From Sphaerisporangium sp039871875 (GTDB taxonomy: Bacteria > Actinomycetota > Actinomycetes > Streptosporangiales > Streptosporangiaceae): a stretch of DNA of 64,000 nt. Of the stretch, positions 26,520 through 35,085 are shown in pieces (the stretch's first letter is position 1; each line of letters opens with the position of its first letter). The position numbers were made by a program, and so were the translations under genes. Under the pieces are notes generated by a model. That model had not been told where the DNA came from. It saw only the letters and a list, made by a program, of their open reading frames with translations, and ran no database searches. The DNA is taken from contig NZ_JBDPMD010000023.1 in NCBI RefSeq assembly GCF_039871875.1, forward strand, positions 55,846 through 119,845. The letters are read 5' to 3'.

Positions 26520-27428
26520 TCAGGCGAAGACGTCCTGCTGGTAGCGGCCGTCGGTCTCCAGTCGGGCGAGCCACCGCCGGGTGGTGTCGTCGTCGCCGCC
26601 GGTGTGAGCGCGGTGGATGGTGGCGAGTGCCTGGCGTACGGCGGGTGCCATGCGGCGCCCGTCGCCGCAGACGTAGATGGACGCGCCGTCCCGCAGGGCC
26701 TTCCACACGGTGCCGGAGGCGGCGGCGAGGGCGTCCTGGACGAACCAGGCCGGATGGTCGTGCACCGCGGAGAAGGCCGGAACAACACGTGCGGGTTGCG
26801 CAGCAACGAGTACATGGCGAGCGACAGCAGCCCACTGGTGGTCTCGTGACCGGCGATGAGGAACGTCACCACCTGATCCCGGACGTTGTCGTCGTCCAGC
26901 CGCCGGCCGGTCTCCGGGTCGACGGCTTCCAGCATCAGACCCAGCAGGTCGTTCCCGCCGCTGGTCCTCCCCCGGCGGCGTTCCATGATGACCTGCTCGA
27001 CCACGTCCCGCATCGTGGCGATGCTCTCGCGGTACCTCTTGCCGTCGGCCTCACGCAACCTCGTCATCATCGGAAGCTCCTGGGTGCGCCGCATCGACTC
27101 GGTCAGCGCGTCCAGCATCGCCTGGACGAAGGGGTGCAGCTCTTCCCGGTCGAAGGAGCCGAACCGGTGGCCGAAGCCCGTCAGGGCGATGGTGTCCAGG
27201 GTCAGCCGGGTGTAGTCGTCGGTGATGTCGACCGGCTGCCCCTGCCTGTGTTCCCACTTGCTTCATGCCGGCGATGTCCAAACTGAAGATCCCCTCGGGG
27301 AACCGCTCGGACAGCTTGGCGAAGTACTGGACGGGATTGGTCTCCGGGATCTCCAGCGTGTTCCCGAGGAGGGGGACGCCGCGCGGGGACGGAACAGGAC
27401 GAAGGCCCGAGGCGAGTTGATCCGTCAT
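26520..27428 (-). pseudogene. CYP102-type self-sufficient P450 (P450-reductase fusion) with two large deletions
   Basis: ATG 27428 with AAGGAGGAAACC opens a frame matching the P450 BM3 N terminus (VPLLGNTLEIPETNPVQYFA to IFSLDIAGMK). Near 27255 the homology jumps, in another frame, to TRLTLDTIALTGFGHRFGSF and runs through the I-helix FLIAGHETTSGLLSLAMYSL to NPHVL. Near 26775 it jumps again to the reductase C terminus: DHPAWFVQDALAAASGTVWK, then YVCGDGRRMAPAVRQAL and RYQQDVFA. About 110 residues are lost at the first junction and some 600 at the second, including the heme Cys loop, the FMN domain and most of the FAD domain. No active enzyme is possible. Confidence 0.88.
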
Positions 27429-27628
27429 GGTTTCCTCCTTGGGAGCAAGCCGGCGAGGAGATCATGTGCGTACTCCTCCGGGAGGAAAGCCTCATATGTG
27501 ATGATTTCGTCATATTTGGATGCTATCGGCACTGATGCCATGGATCGTCAAAGAGATGGTGAGTATTTCGCCAGTCCTGATGGATCGCTCTAGACTGAGG
27601 GGTGAGGCGTCGACAGAAGTGAGAACAG

Positions 27629-28288
27629 ATGGCCGGCACCGCACCCAGCCGCCTGGAACGGCGCAAGGCACGCACCCGCGCGGCACTCATCCACGCCGCC
27701 CAGGCCTTCATCGCCGACGGCAGGACCAACACGGCGATCCTGGAGCTCACCCAAGCGGCCGACGTGGGCATGGGCTCGTTCTACAACCACTTCTCCAGCA
27801 AGGACGAGCTCTTCAGGGCCGCCGTGGATGACGCTCTCGAGCGGCACGGCGCGACACTGGACGAGCTGACCCGTGGCATCGACGACCCCGCCGAGGTCTT
27901 CGCGTGCAGTTTCCGCCTGACCGGGCGCCTGCACCGCCGCCATCCCCAGCTCAGCCAGGTCATGCTCAACACCGGCCTGGCCGTCGTCACCTCCGAGCAC
28001 GGCCTCGCCCCGCATACCCGGCGCGACATCCAGGCCGGCATCCAAGCCGGGCGCTTCACCGTGAGCGACCCCGAGCTCGCCCTCGTGATAGCCGCGGGCG
28101 CCGCGCTATGCCTCGGTCAACTGCTCCACGCCCAGCCCGAGCGCGACGACGCCACGGCCACCGACCGTGTCGCCGAGGACTTGCTGCGCACCTTCGGGAT
28201 CCCCGCCGACGAAGCGCACCAAATCTGCCGACGCCCCCTGCCCGATCTCGACCGGCTTCTGATCACGCTGAACGCTCACCAGCCGTAG
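27629..28288 (+). CDS. TetR/AcrR-family repressor
   Basis: This 219-residue repressor has an N-terminal HTH: RKARTRAALIHAAQAFIADG, with recognition helix VGMGSFYNHFSSKDELFRAA. The C-terminal ligand domain is of unknown specificity. It is divergent from the CYP102 relic. BM3-type loci carry a TetR repressor (BM3R1 in Bacillus megaterium) in a similar role, so this is probably the former fatty-acid-sensing regulator of that P450. The intact coding frame suggests another current target or recent loss of the P450. ATG 27629 follows a GAAGTGAGAACAG stretch. It converges on arsC with a 6-base gap. Confidence 0.88.
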   Translation: MAGTAPSRLERRKARTRAALIHAAQAFIADGRTNTAILELTQAADVGMGSFYNHFSSKDELFRAAVDDALERHGATLDELTRGIDDPAEVFACSFRLTGRLHRRHPQLSQVMLNTGLAVVTSEHGLAPHTRRDIQAGIQAGRFTVSDPELALVIAAGAALCLGQLLHAQPERDDATATDRVAEDLLRTFGIPADEAHQICRRPLPDLDRLLITLNAHQP

Positions 28289-28294
28289 AAGTTG

Positions 28295-28723
28295 TCACCT
28301 GTGGGCCGGCAGAAGTTCGGACACGAGCTTCTCGATCCGGGCTCTGATCTCATCGCGAATGGGGCGCACGGCGTCGATGTCCTGACCGGCCGGGTCGGTG
28401 AGGTCCCAGTCCTCGTAGCGTTTGCCGGGGAAGATGGGGCAGGCGTCGCCGCAGCCCATGGTGATGACCACGTCGGAGGCTTGGACGGAGTCGACGGTGA
28501 GGATCTTGGGTGTCTGGTGGGAGATGTCGATACCGACTTCAGACATGGCTTCGATGGCCACGGGGTTGATGTGCTCGGCGGGGGCGGAGCCGGCGGAGCG
28601 GACTTCGATCTGGTCGCCGGCCAGGTGGGTGAGCCAGCCGGCGGCCATCTGGGAGCGGCCGGCGTTGTGGACGCAGACGAACAGGACGCTGGGCTTGGCC
28701 GGCGTGGCGCTGGGAGTGGTCAT
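28295..28723 (-). CDS. arsC: Arsenate reductase ArsC (LMW-phosphatase fold)
   Basis: This 142-residue enzyme reduces arsenate to arsenite using thiols. The phosphatase-like P-loop is FVCVHNAGRSQMAAGWL (CX5R), and the second signature DVVITMGCGDACPIFPGKRY carries the redox Cys pair. The C-terminal resolving position differs from pI258 ArsC, so coupling to mycothiol/mycoredoxin (as in Corynebacterium ArsC1/2) is likely here. ATG 28723 has GAAGGAA upstream; the same frame extends further upstream without homology. An ArsR gene lies 213 bases upstream on the same strand, so this is probably an arsR-arsC unit. Confidence 0.93.
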   Translation of the reverse strand: MTTPSATPAKPSVLFVCVHNAGRSQMAAGWLTHLAGDQIEVRSAGSAPAEHINPVAIEAMSEVGIDISHQTPKILTVDSVQASDVVITMGCGDACPIFPGKRYEDWDLTDPAGQDIDAVRPIRDEIRARIEKLVSELLPAHR

Positions 28724-28936
28724 GGTGGGTTCCTTCGGTTGGCGGTGACGGGGAAGTAGCGGTGGCGGGTCCACCGGGAGACGTGGACCAGGGCGACCAG
28801 GACGGGCCGGTGGGAAGCGGTCCAGTCGCGACAGCCCACGCGAGACTTCGGTGCCGGCCGGTGGCGCGGCGGCGCGGGTTGGGACGTGGCGGCTTGACAT
28901 GAATTCCCTTGAGTGAGGCGGCGACGCCGAAGGCGC

Positions 28937-29299
28937 TCAGGTGAGTGCGGCCGGTACCCGGACGAGGTGGTCGTACAGGGCCGTGCCGTCCTCGGTGGCC
29001 CGGTGGTAGACCCAGGACCCCCGCCGCTCCGACGTGACGAGGCCGGCTTCTCGCAGCACTCGCAGGTGGTGGCTGATGGTGGGGCCGACCAGGTCGAAGG
29101 CGTCGGTGATGTCGCACACGCACGCTTCTCCTTCGGCGTGCGAGAGCAGGATGCTGAGGATGCGCAGCCGTACCGGGTCCGCCACGGCCTTGAGTCGATG
29201 GGCGAGCGCCTTGGCCTCTTGGGTGGGCATCGGCACGCCCGGTGCCGGGCCTGCGCAACCGTCCTCGGACGGAGGGCGCGGCAGCCCCGACGGACTCAT
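28937..29299 (-). CDS. arsR: ArsR-family arsenite-responsive repressor
   Basis: This 120-residue winged-helix repressor has the As(III)-binding CxC of E. coli-type ArsR in GEACVCDITDAFDL, followed by recognition helix VGPTISHHLRVLREAGL and a basic wing RRGSWVYH. It probably controls arsC downstream and itself. The start is ATG 29299, which lies in the operator dyad, or the internal ATG of MPTQEAKALAHRLKAV where homology begins. There is no clear Shine-Dalgarno for the first. It is one of three ArsR copies in the island. Confidence 0.92.
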   Translation of the reverse strand: MSPSGLPRPPSEDGCAGPAPGVPMPTQEAKALAHRLKAVADPVRLRILSILLSHAEGEACVCDITDAFDLVGPTISHHLRVLREAGLVTSERRGSWVYHRATEDGTALYDHLVRVPAALT

Positions 29300-29332
29300 A
29301 GACACACGTCTATTTTTATGGACGTCTATGTG
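29298..29332. promoter_or_regulatory. ArsR-type operator: ATAGAC-N4-GTCTAT and ATGGAC-GTCTAT dyads
   Basis: Two inverted repeats lie side by side in an AT-rich stretch upstream of the first arsR: ATAGACACACGTCTAT (29298-29313) and ATGGACGTCTAT (29318-29329), the second running into GTCTATGTG. Related repeats occur at the pstS/arsC2 and arsO promoters. This is the probable ArsR binding site. Confidence 0.65.
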
Positions 29333-29376
29333 TTTTGTCCAGTCGCCCCTGTCCTGCTGCCCCGCCTGGCCGATGA

Positions 29377-29730
29377 TCAGGTCAGCAGGCCGCGCACGAC
29401 ATCCAAGCGTTCCTGGACGATCGCGTACCAAGCCCATTTGCCGCGCCGGTCGCGGGTCAGCAGGCCCGCGTCCACGAGGATCTTCAGGTGGTGGCTGACG
29501 GTCGGCTGGGTGAGCCCCAGCGGAGCCGTGAGATCGCACACGCAGGCTTCCCCTGCCGGGCTACCGCTGATCATGCTGAGCAACTGGAGCCGCGTCGGGT
29601 CGGCCACCGCCTTCAACGCGCTCGCCAGGCTCTCGGCGTGGGAGCGTGAGATGGGCACCGCGACGACCGTGGTCGCGCACTCCTCGTCGGCGATAAGAGG
29701 GTCGTTCGGTGGCACTTCCGCAGTTTCCAC
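29377..29730 (-). CDS. arsR: Second ArsR-family repressor
   Basis: This 117-residue ArsR has an As(III)-type CxC (GEACVCDLTAPLGL) and recognition region LTQPTVSHHLKILVDAGLL. The core starts at ISRSHAESLASALKAVADPT. A further Cys (EECATTV) sits in the N-terminal arm. The start is taken as GTG 29730; there is no Shine-Dalgarno in front, so it may be leaderless. It follows the pst operon's regulator by 53 bases on the same strand, so it may be read from the pst transcript, and it precedes the other arsR by 77 bases. Confidence 0.9.
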   Translation of the reverse strand: METAEVPPNDPLIADEECATTVVAVPISRSHAESLASALKAVADPTRLQLLSMISGSPAGEACVCDLTAPLGLTQPTVSHHLKILVDAGLLTRDRRGKWAWYAIVQERLDVVRGLLT

Positions 29731-29783
29731 GCGTTCAGTGTATGGAGTCTGATTCCTGGGTGACCTCCAGATGAACGGCCCGG

Positions 29784-30512
29784 TCAGTCGAGCGGCGGGG
29801 TGAAGCGATAGCCCCGGCCGCGGATGGTGTGGATGATCGACGGGTTCCGCTCGTCGTCGCGCAACCTGGCGCGCAGCCGTTTGATGTGCACCGCGATGGT
29901 GTTGTGCTGAGCTCCCAGCTCGCTTCCCCAGACGGCGAGGGCGATCTCCTCGCGAGTGACCACGCGGCCGGAGTTGGTCATCAGGAAACGCAGCAGCTCG
30001 AACTCGCGCAGCGGTATGTGCACCTCGACGCCGCCCCGGCGCAGGATGTAGCCGACCACGTCCAGTTCGATGTCCCCGGAGCGCAGTGACTGCAGGATGT
30101 GGGCCGTTCCCGCGCTGTCGATGAGGGGAAGCAGTTCCTGGATGCGGTAAGGGCGCGCCACGCACGCCGTCGCGCCGGCGGTGAGAGCCCGCACGGCGAT
30201 GTCGGCGTCGCCGGCGCCGGCGCCGATGATGATCGGAGAGTCGTAGATCGTGCGCAGCGCCCGTATCGCGGCAGGCGCATCCACCTGCGGGAGCCGGGCG
30301 CTGAGCAGGACCACATCGGGAGAGAGCATGCCGATCCGCAGCAGAGCCTCGAGCCCGTCGCCGGCGTGCACCACCGTGATGCCGCACGCGGTGAGCTCTG
30401 CCAGGTCCGCGTCTGGATCCGCGACCAGGACGATCGGCCTTCGCCGTTCGCCGCTGGGTGCACGTGGCGGTACGACGACGTCAGGCACCAGCGTCTCTCC
30501 TCCCAGGTTCAT
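29784..30512 (-). CDS. OmpR/PhoB-type winged-helix regulator with degenerate receiver
   Basis: This 242-residue protein has a receiver-like N domain (IVLVADPDADLAELTACGIT) and a clear OmpR/PhoB DNA-binding C domain (LREFELLRFLMTNSGRVVTR, then NTIAVHIKRLRARLRDD and IIHTIRGRGYRF). The phosphoacceptor position reads VVLLSARLP, with Ser where Asp is expected. The usual Thr/Lys end (VTKPF) reads CVARPY, so phosphorylation is unlikely. ATG 30512 overlaps the pstB stop by 4 bases, tying the regulator to phosphate uptake. It could act as a phosphate- or arsenate-linked regulator without a kinase, and none is adjacent. Confidence 0.85.
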   Translation of the reverse strand: MNLGGETLVPDVVVPPRAPSGERRRPIVLVADPDADLAELTACGITVVHAGDGLEALLRIGMLSPDVVLLSARLPQVDAPAAIRALRTIYDSPIIIGAGAGDADIAVRALTAGATACVARPYRIQELLPLIDSAGTAHILQSLRSGDIELDVVGYILRRGGVEVHIPLREFELLRFLMTNSGRVVTREEIALAVWGSELGAQHNTIAVHIKRLRARLRDDERNPSIIHTIRGRGYRFTPPLD

Positions 30513-31354
30513 CCGAATCGGCCGGTGATGTAGCCCTCGGTCCGCTTGTCCGCCGGGTTGCTGAAGATGCGGACCGTCGAGTCGTACTCGACCAGCCGGC
30601 CGTGCCGTACGCCCTGCTCGTCCACTTCGGCGGTGAAGAAGGCGGTGCGATGGGAGACGCGAGCGGCCTGCTGCATGTTGTGGGTGACGATCACGATGGT
30701 GTACTCCCGGGCGAGGTCCTGCATCAGGTCCTCGATCTTGCCGGTCGCGATCGGGTCGAGTGCCGAGCACGGCTCGTCCATGAGGATCACGTCGGGCTGG
30801 ACGGCGATGGCGCGGGCGATGCACAGCCGTTGCTGCTGGCCGCCGGACAGGGCCAGGGCGTTCTGCTTGAGCTTGTCCTTGACCTCGTCCCAGAGCGCCG
30901 CCCTTTGCAGGGCCTGCTCGACGACCTCGTCCAGTCCTTTGCGGCGGCCGTTGACGCGCGGGCCGTAGGCGACGTTGTCGTAGATGGACTTGGGGAACGG
31001 GTTGGGCTTCTGGAAGACCATGCCGATCCGCCGGCGCACCTCGATGGAGTCCACGTCGGCGGCGTACAGGTCCTGCCCGTGGTAGGTGATCTTCCCGGCG
31101 ATGCGGGCGCCGAGGATCAGGTCGTTCATGCGGTTCAGGCAGCGCAGCACCGTGCTCTTGCCGCAGCCCGAGGGGCCGATCATGGCGGCGATCTCGCGAG
31201 GCGCGATGCTCATGGTCACGCCGCGTACGGCCTGGTAGTCGCCGTAGTAGACGGAAAGATCCTCCAATGTGAACACGGGATCAAGGAGCTCGGGGAGTTC
31301 CCGGTCGGCCGCCTGGTCGCCGGTCGCGGGTGTCACCGCGATTCTGGGGGTCAC
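30509..31354 (-). CDS. pstB: Phosphate ABC transporter ATP-binding protein PstB
   Basis: This 281-residue ATPase of the high-affinity phosphate importer has Walker A GPSGCGKSTVLRCLNRMN, a Q-loop in GMVFQKPNPFPKSIYDNVAY, signature LSGGQQQRLCIARAIA, Walker B VILMDEPCSALDP and switch IVTHNMQQAARV. All are diagnostic for PstB. An N-terminal extension of ~25 residues precedes the strand FTLEDLSVYYGDYQA. The start is GTG 31354, seven bases after the pstA stop. It overlaps the downstream regulator. Confidence 0.97.
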   Translation of the reverse strand: MTPRIAVTPATGDQAADRELPELLDPVFTLEDLSVYYGDYQAVRGVTMSIAPREIAAMIGPSGCGKSTVLRCLNRMNDLILGARIAGKITYHGQDLYAADVDSIEVRRRIGMVFQKPNPFPKSIYDNVAYGPRVNGRRKGLDEVVEQALQRAALWDEVKDKLKQNALALSGGQQQRLCIARAIAVQPDVILMDEPCSALDPIATGKIEDLMQDLAREYTIVIVTHNMQQAARVSHRTAFFTAEVDEQGVRHGRLVEYDSTVRIFSNPADKRTEGYITGRFG

Positions 31355-31361
31355 TGGAGGT

Positions 31362-32255
31362 TCACCACCGCTTCTGGGCGCGATTTCGGACGTAGATGGC
31401 GATGGAGTTCATCGCGATGATGACGAGCAGCAGCAGCACGATCGCCGCGGCGGACAGGTCGTGGAAGGCTTCGCGGGACTGGCTGATCCAGCCGTAGATC
31501 TGGATCGGCAGGACGGTGTACTCGCTGAGGATGCCGTCGGGCAGGAAGGCGACGTAGGTGAGGCCGCCGAGCAGCAACAGCGGCGCGGCCTCGCCGGCCG
31601 CCCGGGACAGGGCCAGGATGGAGCCGGTCGCCATGCCGGGGATGGCGGCGGGCAGTATTTGGCGCCAGGTGGTCTGCCATTTGGTGGCACCGAGTCCGTA
31701 GGAGGCCTGGCGGATCGACAGCGGGACCGCTCTGATGGCCTCGCGGGACGCGATGATGACGATGGGGAGCACCAGCAACGACAAGGTGATGGAAGCCGTC
31801 AGGATGGTCGTGCCGAAACCGAATCCGCGTGCGATGACGCCGAGGCCGAGAATGCCGTAGACGATCGACGGGATGGCCGCCAGGTTCGCGATGTTGAGCT
31901 CGATCATCCGGTTGTACCAGCGGGCGGGATTGGCGTATTCCTCCAGGTAGACCGCCGCCAGGATGCCCACAGGCAGGCAGAACACCGCGGTGAGGGAGAT
32001 CACCCACAGGGTGCCGTACAGGGCGGAGCGGGCTCCGGCGCGTTCAGGCCTGCGGATGGAGGGGAAGTTGTCCCACAACCGCGGGTCCAGGCGTGACCAG
32101 CCCTTGTAGACCACGTAGATCAGCAACGTGGCCAGGAACGCGACCGCGATCAGCAGGCACAGCCGCAGCATCAGCTTGAAGACGATGTCCGCCCAGGGCA
32201 CCTTCTGGCGTGTGAGGGTGACCGTCCGGGGCTCGGTGACGGTGGGGGCGGTCAT
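31362..32255 (-). CDS. pstA: Phosphate ABC transporter permease PstA
   Basis: This 297-residue permease has six membrane segments. After a cytosolic start it has LLIAVAFLATLLIYVVYKGW, a periplasmic-type loop, and the binding-protein-dependent transport motif around REAIRAVPLSIRQASYGLGA, followed by ILPAAIPGMATGSILALSRA. The C-terminal helix ends in YVRNRAQKRW. Motif GILAAVYLEEYANPARW is typical of PstA. ATG 32255 overlaps the pstC stop in ATGA. Confidence 0.97.
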   Translation of the reverse strand: MTAPTVTEPRTVTLTRQKVPWADIVFKLMLRLCLLIAVAFLATLLIYVVYKGWSRLDPRLWDNFPSIRRPERAGARSALYGTLWVISLTAVFCLPVGILAAVYLEEYANPARWYNRMIELNIANLAAIPSIVYGILGLGVIARGFGFGTTILTASITLSLLVLPIVIIASREAIRAVPLSIRQASYGLGATKWQTTWRQILPAAIPGMATGSILALSRAAGEAAPLLLLGGLTYVAFLPDGILSEYTVLPIQIYGWISQSREAFHDLSAAAIVLLLLVIIAMNSIAIYVRNRAQKRW

Positions 32256-33199
32256 TCGTACACCTCCCTGAAGCGACGTACCAGGCGGGCGCTGACGAAG
32301 TTCATCGTGAAAGTGATCACGAAGAGCAGCGCGCCGACCGCGAAGATCGTCTTGTAGTCGAGTGAGGCGGTGGGCAGGTCGCCCGAGCCGGCTTGGGCGA
32401 TGAAGCCCGTCATCGTCTGCATGGCGTCCAGCGGGTTCAGTGACAGGGAGGGTTTGTTGCCGGACGCGATGGCCACGATCATCGTCTCCCCGATGGCGCG
32501 GGAGACGGCCAGCACGAAGGACGCCACGATGCCCGACAGGGCGGCGGGGATGACGACCCGGATCGACACGACCCGGGTGGAGGACCCCAGGGCGTAGGCG
32601 CCGTCGCGCAGTCCTCGCGGCACCGACGACATCGCGTCCTCCGACAGCGAGGCCACCGTCGGCACGATCATGATCCCCATGACCAGACCGGCCGAGATGG
32701 CGTTGAAGACATCCGGCCGCAGCCCGGCCGGCAGGTACTCCTGCAGCGCCGGGGTCACGAAGCGGAGGGCGAAGAACCCGTAGACCACGGTGGGAACGCC
32801 GGCGAGGACCTCCAGAACCGGCTTGAACACCTTGCGGGTGCGCCGGTGGGCGTACTCGCTGAGGTACAGGGCGGCACCCAGGCCGAGCGGGACGGCCACC
32901 ACCACGGCGATCAGCGTGATGAGGAAGGTGGCGCTCACCAGAGGCAGCACCCCGTAGGCGGGTGGATCGAACAGCGGAGCCCAGTCGGCGGTGGTGAAGA
33001 ACTCCCGCCAGCCGACCGCCGTGAAGAACTCCACTGTCGGCGGGACCAGGGAGACGACGATGCCGACGGTGGTGGCCACGGACACGAGCGCGGCCACGGT
33101 CAGCACCACCCGGATGGTCTGCTCGCCGTAGCGTGAACGGGTCCTCCCCAGCGCCCCCTTGGGGGCGGCCGGGAAGGACGTCGTCTCGGGCGAGCTCAT
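32252..33199 (-). CDS. pstC: Phosphate ABC transporter permease PstC
   Basis: This 315-residue permease partners PstA. It has a long N-terminal segment, first helix VVLTVAALVSVATTVGIVVS, then the family motif VPLGLGAALYLSEYAHRRTR, EVLAGVPTVVYGFFALRFVT and the EAA region LRDGAYALGSSTRVVSIRVV. The C terminus is YKTIFAVGALLFVITFTMNF. All are PstC features. ATG 33199 overlaps the pstS stop by 4 bases. Confidence 0.97.
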   Translation of the reverse strand: MSSPETTSFPAAPKGALGRTRSRYGEQTIRVVLTVAALVSVATTVGIVVSLVPPTVEFFTAVGWREFFTTADWAPLFDPPAYGVLPLVSATFLITLIAVVVAVPLGLGAALYLSEYAHRRTRKVFKPVLEVLAGVPTVVYGFFALRFVTPALQEYLPAGLRPDVFNAISAGLVMGIMIVPTVASLSEDAMSSVPRGLRDGAYALGSSTRVVSIRVVIPAALSGIVASFVLAVSRAIGETMIVAIASGNKPSLSLNPLDAMQTMTGFIAQAGSGDLPTASLDYKTIFAVGALLFVITFTMNFVSARLVRRFREVYE

Positions 33200-34185
33200 C
33201 CGCCGGCTCGCGTCTTGAGCTTGTCGAGGTCACCCTTCAGGTCGGCTTCCTGCTGGGCGTTCAGCGGGATGAACTGCGCGTCTTTGGCGATCGCACCGTG
33301 GTTGGCGACGTAGTACTCCACGAAGGCCACGACCTCGGGCCTCTTCATCGACTCCGCCTTGGGGTAGATGAACAGCGGCCGCGACAGCGGGGTGTAGGTG
33401 CCGTCCTGAGCGCTCTGCACACTCGGCGCCACGCAGCCGCCGCCTCCGTCGATCTGCAGCGCCTTGAGCTTGCCGGCGTTCTCCTCGTAGTAGGAGAAGC
33501 CGAAGTACCCGAGGCCGCCCTTGGAGCCGGACACACCCTGAACGGTGACGTTGTCGTCCTCGCTCGGGCTGTAGTCGGTGCGGCTCGCCCCCTCCTCACC
33601 GTTGACGGCGTCGGTGAAGTAGTCGAAGGTGCCGGAGTCGGTGCCCGCGCCGAACAGCTTCAGCGGCTCGTCGGGGAACTTCGGATCCACCTGGTTCCAG
33701 CTGTTCACCTTGGAACCGGGCTCCCAGATCTTCTTCAGCTGGTCCACCGTCAGGCAGGTGGCCCAGGTGTTCTCCTTGGGCACCACGACGGTCAGCGCGT
33801 CGTTGGCGACCGTGAACTCCTCGTAGGCGATGCCCTTGGCCTGGCAGGCCGCCGTCTCCTCGTCCTTGATCGGGCGGGAGGCGTCGGAGATGTCGGTCTC
33901 GCCGTTGCAGAACTTCTCGAAGCCGCCGCCGGTGCCGGACGTGCCCACGGTCACCCGCACCTTGGGGTTCTGCTCGGCGAACAGCTCGGCGGCGGCCGTG
34001 GACAGCGGCGCGACCGTGCTCGAGCCGTCGATCTTGATGTCGCCGGCGAGTTCCTTGGACGACGGGGCCGCGGAGGCGCCCGCTTCCCCGCCGGGGTTGT
34101 TCTGATTCCCGCCGCATGCGGTCAGCACGAGGGCACCTGCCGCCATGGTCGCTATGGCGCGCACTGCCTGCAGTCGAGTGCTCAC
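33196..34185 (-). CDS. pstS: Phosphate-binding lipoprotein PstS
   Basis: This 329-residue precursor is the phosphate receptor. It has an N-terminal signal with lipobox LTACGG, then DIKIDGSSTVAPLSTAAAEL and TVGTSGTGGGFEKFCNGETD, where the Ser/Thr/Gly ligand loops bind phosphate. The GAGTDSGTFDYFTDAV and DISDASRPI motifs are also diagnostic of PstS. GTG 34185 has GAAGGAAAC upstream. It is first gene of pstSCAB-regulator. Its promoter region shares ArsR-like half-sites with the ars genes; a clear two-repeat PHO box was not found. Confidence 0.96.
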   Translation of the reverse strand: MSTRLQAVRAIATMAAGALVLTACGGNQNNPGGEAGASAAPSSKELAGDIKIDGSSTVAPLSTAAAELFAEQNPKVRVTVGTSGTGGGFEKFCNGETDISDASRPIKDEETAACQAKGIAYEEFTVANDALTVVVPKENTWATCLTVDQLKKIWEPGSKVNSWNQVDPKFPDEPLKLFGAGTDSGTFDYFTDAVNGEEGASRTDYSPSEDDNVTVQGVSGSKGGLGYFGFSYYEENAGKLKALQIDGGGGCVAPSVQSAQDGTYTPLSRPLFIYPKAESMKRPEVVAFVEYYVANHGAIAKDAQFIPLNAQQEADLKGDLDKLKTRAGG

Positions 34186-34258
34186 GTCGTTTCCTTCGCT
34201 TCGATACCCGAGCCCAGCCGGTGACCGGGCTTCCATCCCCCAGAACGCATCGAAGGCT

Positions 34259-34398
34259 GTCTATGTGAACGTACGGCAAACGCCGCCTAAGCGGGCACTT
34301 AACTAATAGATGTCTATCTATGCGACGGCGGACGGCGGTGTCGGCGCCCTGTCCGGCAGCTATATTGATGACGGTAAACATTGATGAGTGTCTATGTG
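34259..34398. promoter_or_regulatory. Shared pstS/arsC2 divergent control region with ArsR-like sites
   Basis: The 223-base gap between the divergent pstS and ArsC-like genes holds an ATAGA-TG-TCTAT dyad at 34306-34317, and two copies of GTCTATGTG at 34259-34267 and 34390-34398. The same nonamer occurs at the arsR promoter (29324-29332). The region is AT-rich around TTAACTAATAGATGTC. This implies that one ArsR-type repressor serves both directions. Confidence 0.6.
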
Positions 34399-34408
34399 AG
34401 GGGCGCCG

Positions 34409-35071
34409 ATGGCCGTGCGCGATCAGGACCCGTTGTTGCGCCGTGTCGCCGCCCAGCTTCTGTCGCGTTTCCCGGGGGTGTTCTCCGCCGAGACGGTGGA
34501 GCGTCACGTGATCGAGTCCCACCGGGCGCTCGCCACCACCGCCCGGGTGCGCGAGCACTTGCTGGTCTTGACGGAGAAGCTGGCTCAAGAGCGCCTGGTC
34601 GCCCTCGCGCAGAGCCAGGGCGCCATCGCCAAGCCGGTACTGGAGGTGCTGTTCGTGTGCACGCGGAACGCGGGCCGTTCACAACTGGCCGCCGCCTTCA
34701 TGACCCGGCACGCCGCCGAGCGCGTGCACGTCCGCACCGCCGGAACCCGCCCCGCCGCGGAGATCGAAGCCGCCGTGCGGAAAGTGATCGAGGAACTGGG
34801 GCTGGCCGTCTCGGAGGAGTTCCCCAAGCCGCTCACCGACGAGGTGGTCCAGGCGGCCGATGTCGTCGTCTCCATGGGGTGCGGGGACGCATGTCCGATC
34901 CACCCCGGCAGGCGCTATCTGGAGTGGAACCTGCCCGACACGCACGGCAGGACGACGGCCGAGGTGCGCGACATCGCCGTCCTGGTCGATCTGATGGTCC
35001 GTGATCTGCTGGACGAGCTCGTCCAGCGACCCGCCCCGGCGTCCACGGCCGGTGGTTCGCCGAGGCTCTGA
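34409..35071 (+). CDS. ArsC-like arsenate reductase with N-terminal three-helix domain
   Basis: In this 220-residue protein, residues 1-70 form a helical bundle (RRVAAQLLSRFPGVFSAETV then VREHLLVLTEKLAQERLVAL) found in actinobacterial ArsC-like proteins as a dimerisation domain. Residues 75-200 are a LMW-phosphatase-fold reductase with P-loop FVCTRNAGRSQLAAAFM and DVVVSMGCGDACPIHPGRRY. It is therefore a second arsenate reductase beside the short ArsC at 28295. ATG 34409 follows GAGGGGCGCC. It is divergent from pstS and converges on arsR 35086 (14-base gap). Confidence 0.9.
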   Translation: MAVRDQDPLLRRVAAQLLSRFPGVFSAETVERHVIESHRALATTARVREHLLVLTEKLAQERLVALAQSQGAIAKPVLEVLFVCTRNAGRSQLAAAFMTRHAAERVHVRTAGTRPAAEIEAAVRKVIEELGLAVSEEFPKPLTDEVVQAADVVVSMGCGDACPIHPGRRYLEWNLPDTHGRTTAEVRDIAVLVDLMVRDLLDELVQRPAPASTAGGSPRL

Positions 35072-35085
35072 TCAGGTCCGGGCGA

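Noticed and set aside
27429..27628. BM3R1-like 20-bp operator between the CYP102 relic and TetR
   Set aside because: Only short imperfect dyads (ATGATTTCGTCAT) are seen; no clear long palindrome.
34186..34408. PHO box for PhoP upstream of pstS
   Set aside because: Only one GTTCAC half-repeat is visible (about 34263-34268); the required direct repeats at 11-base spacing are not seen.
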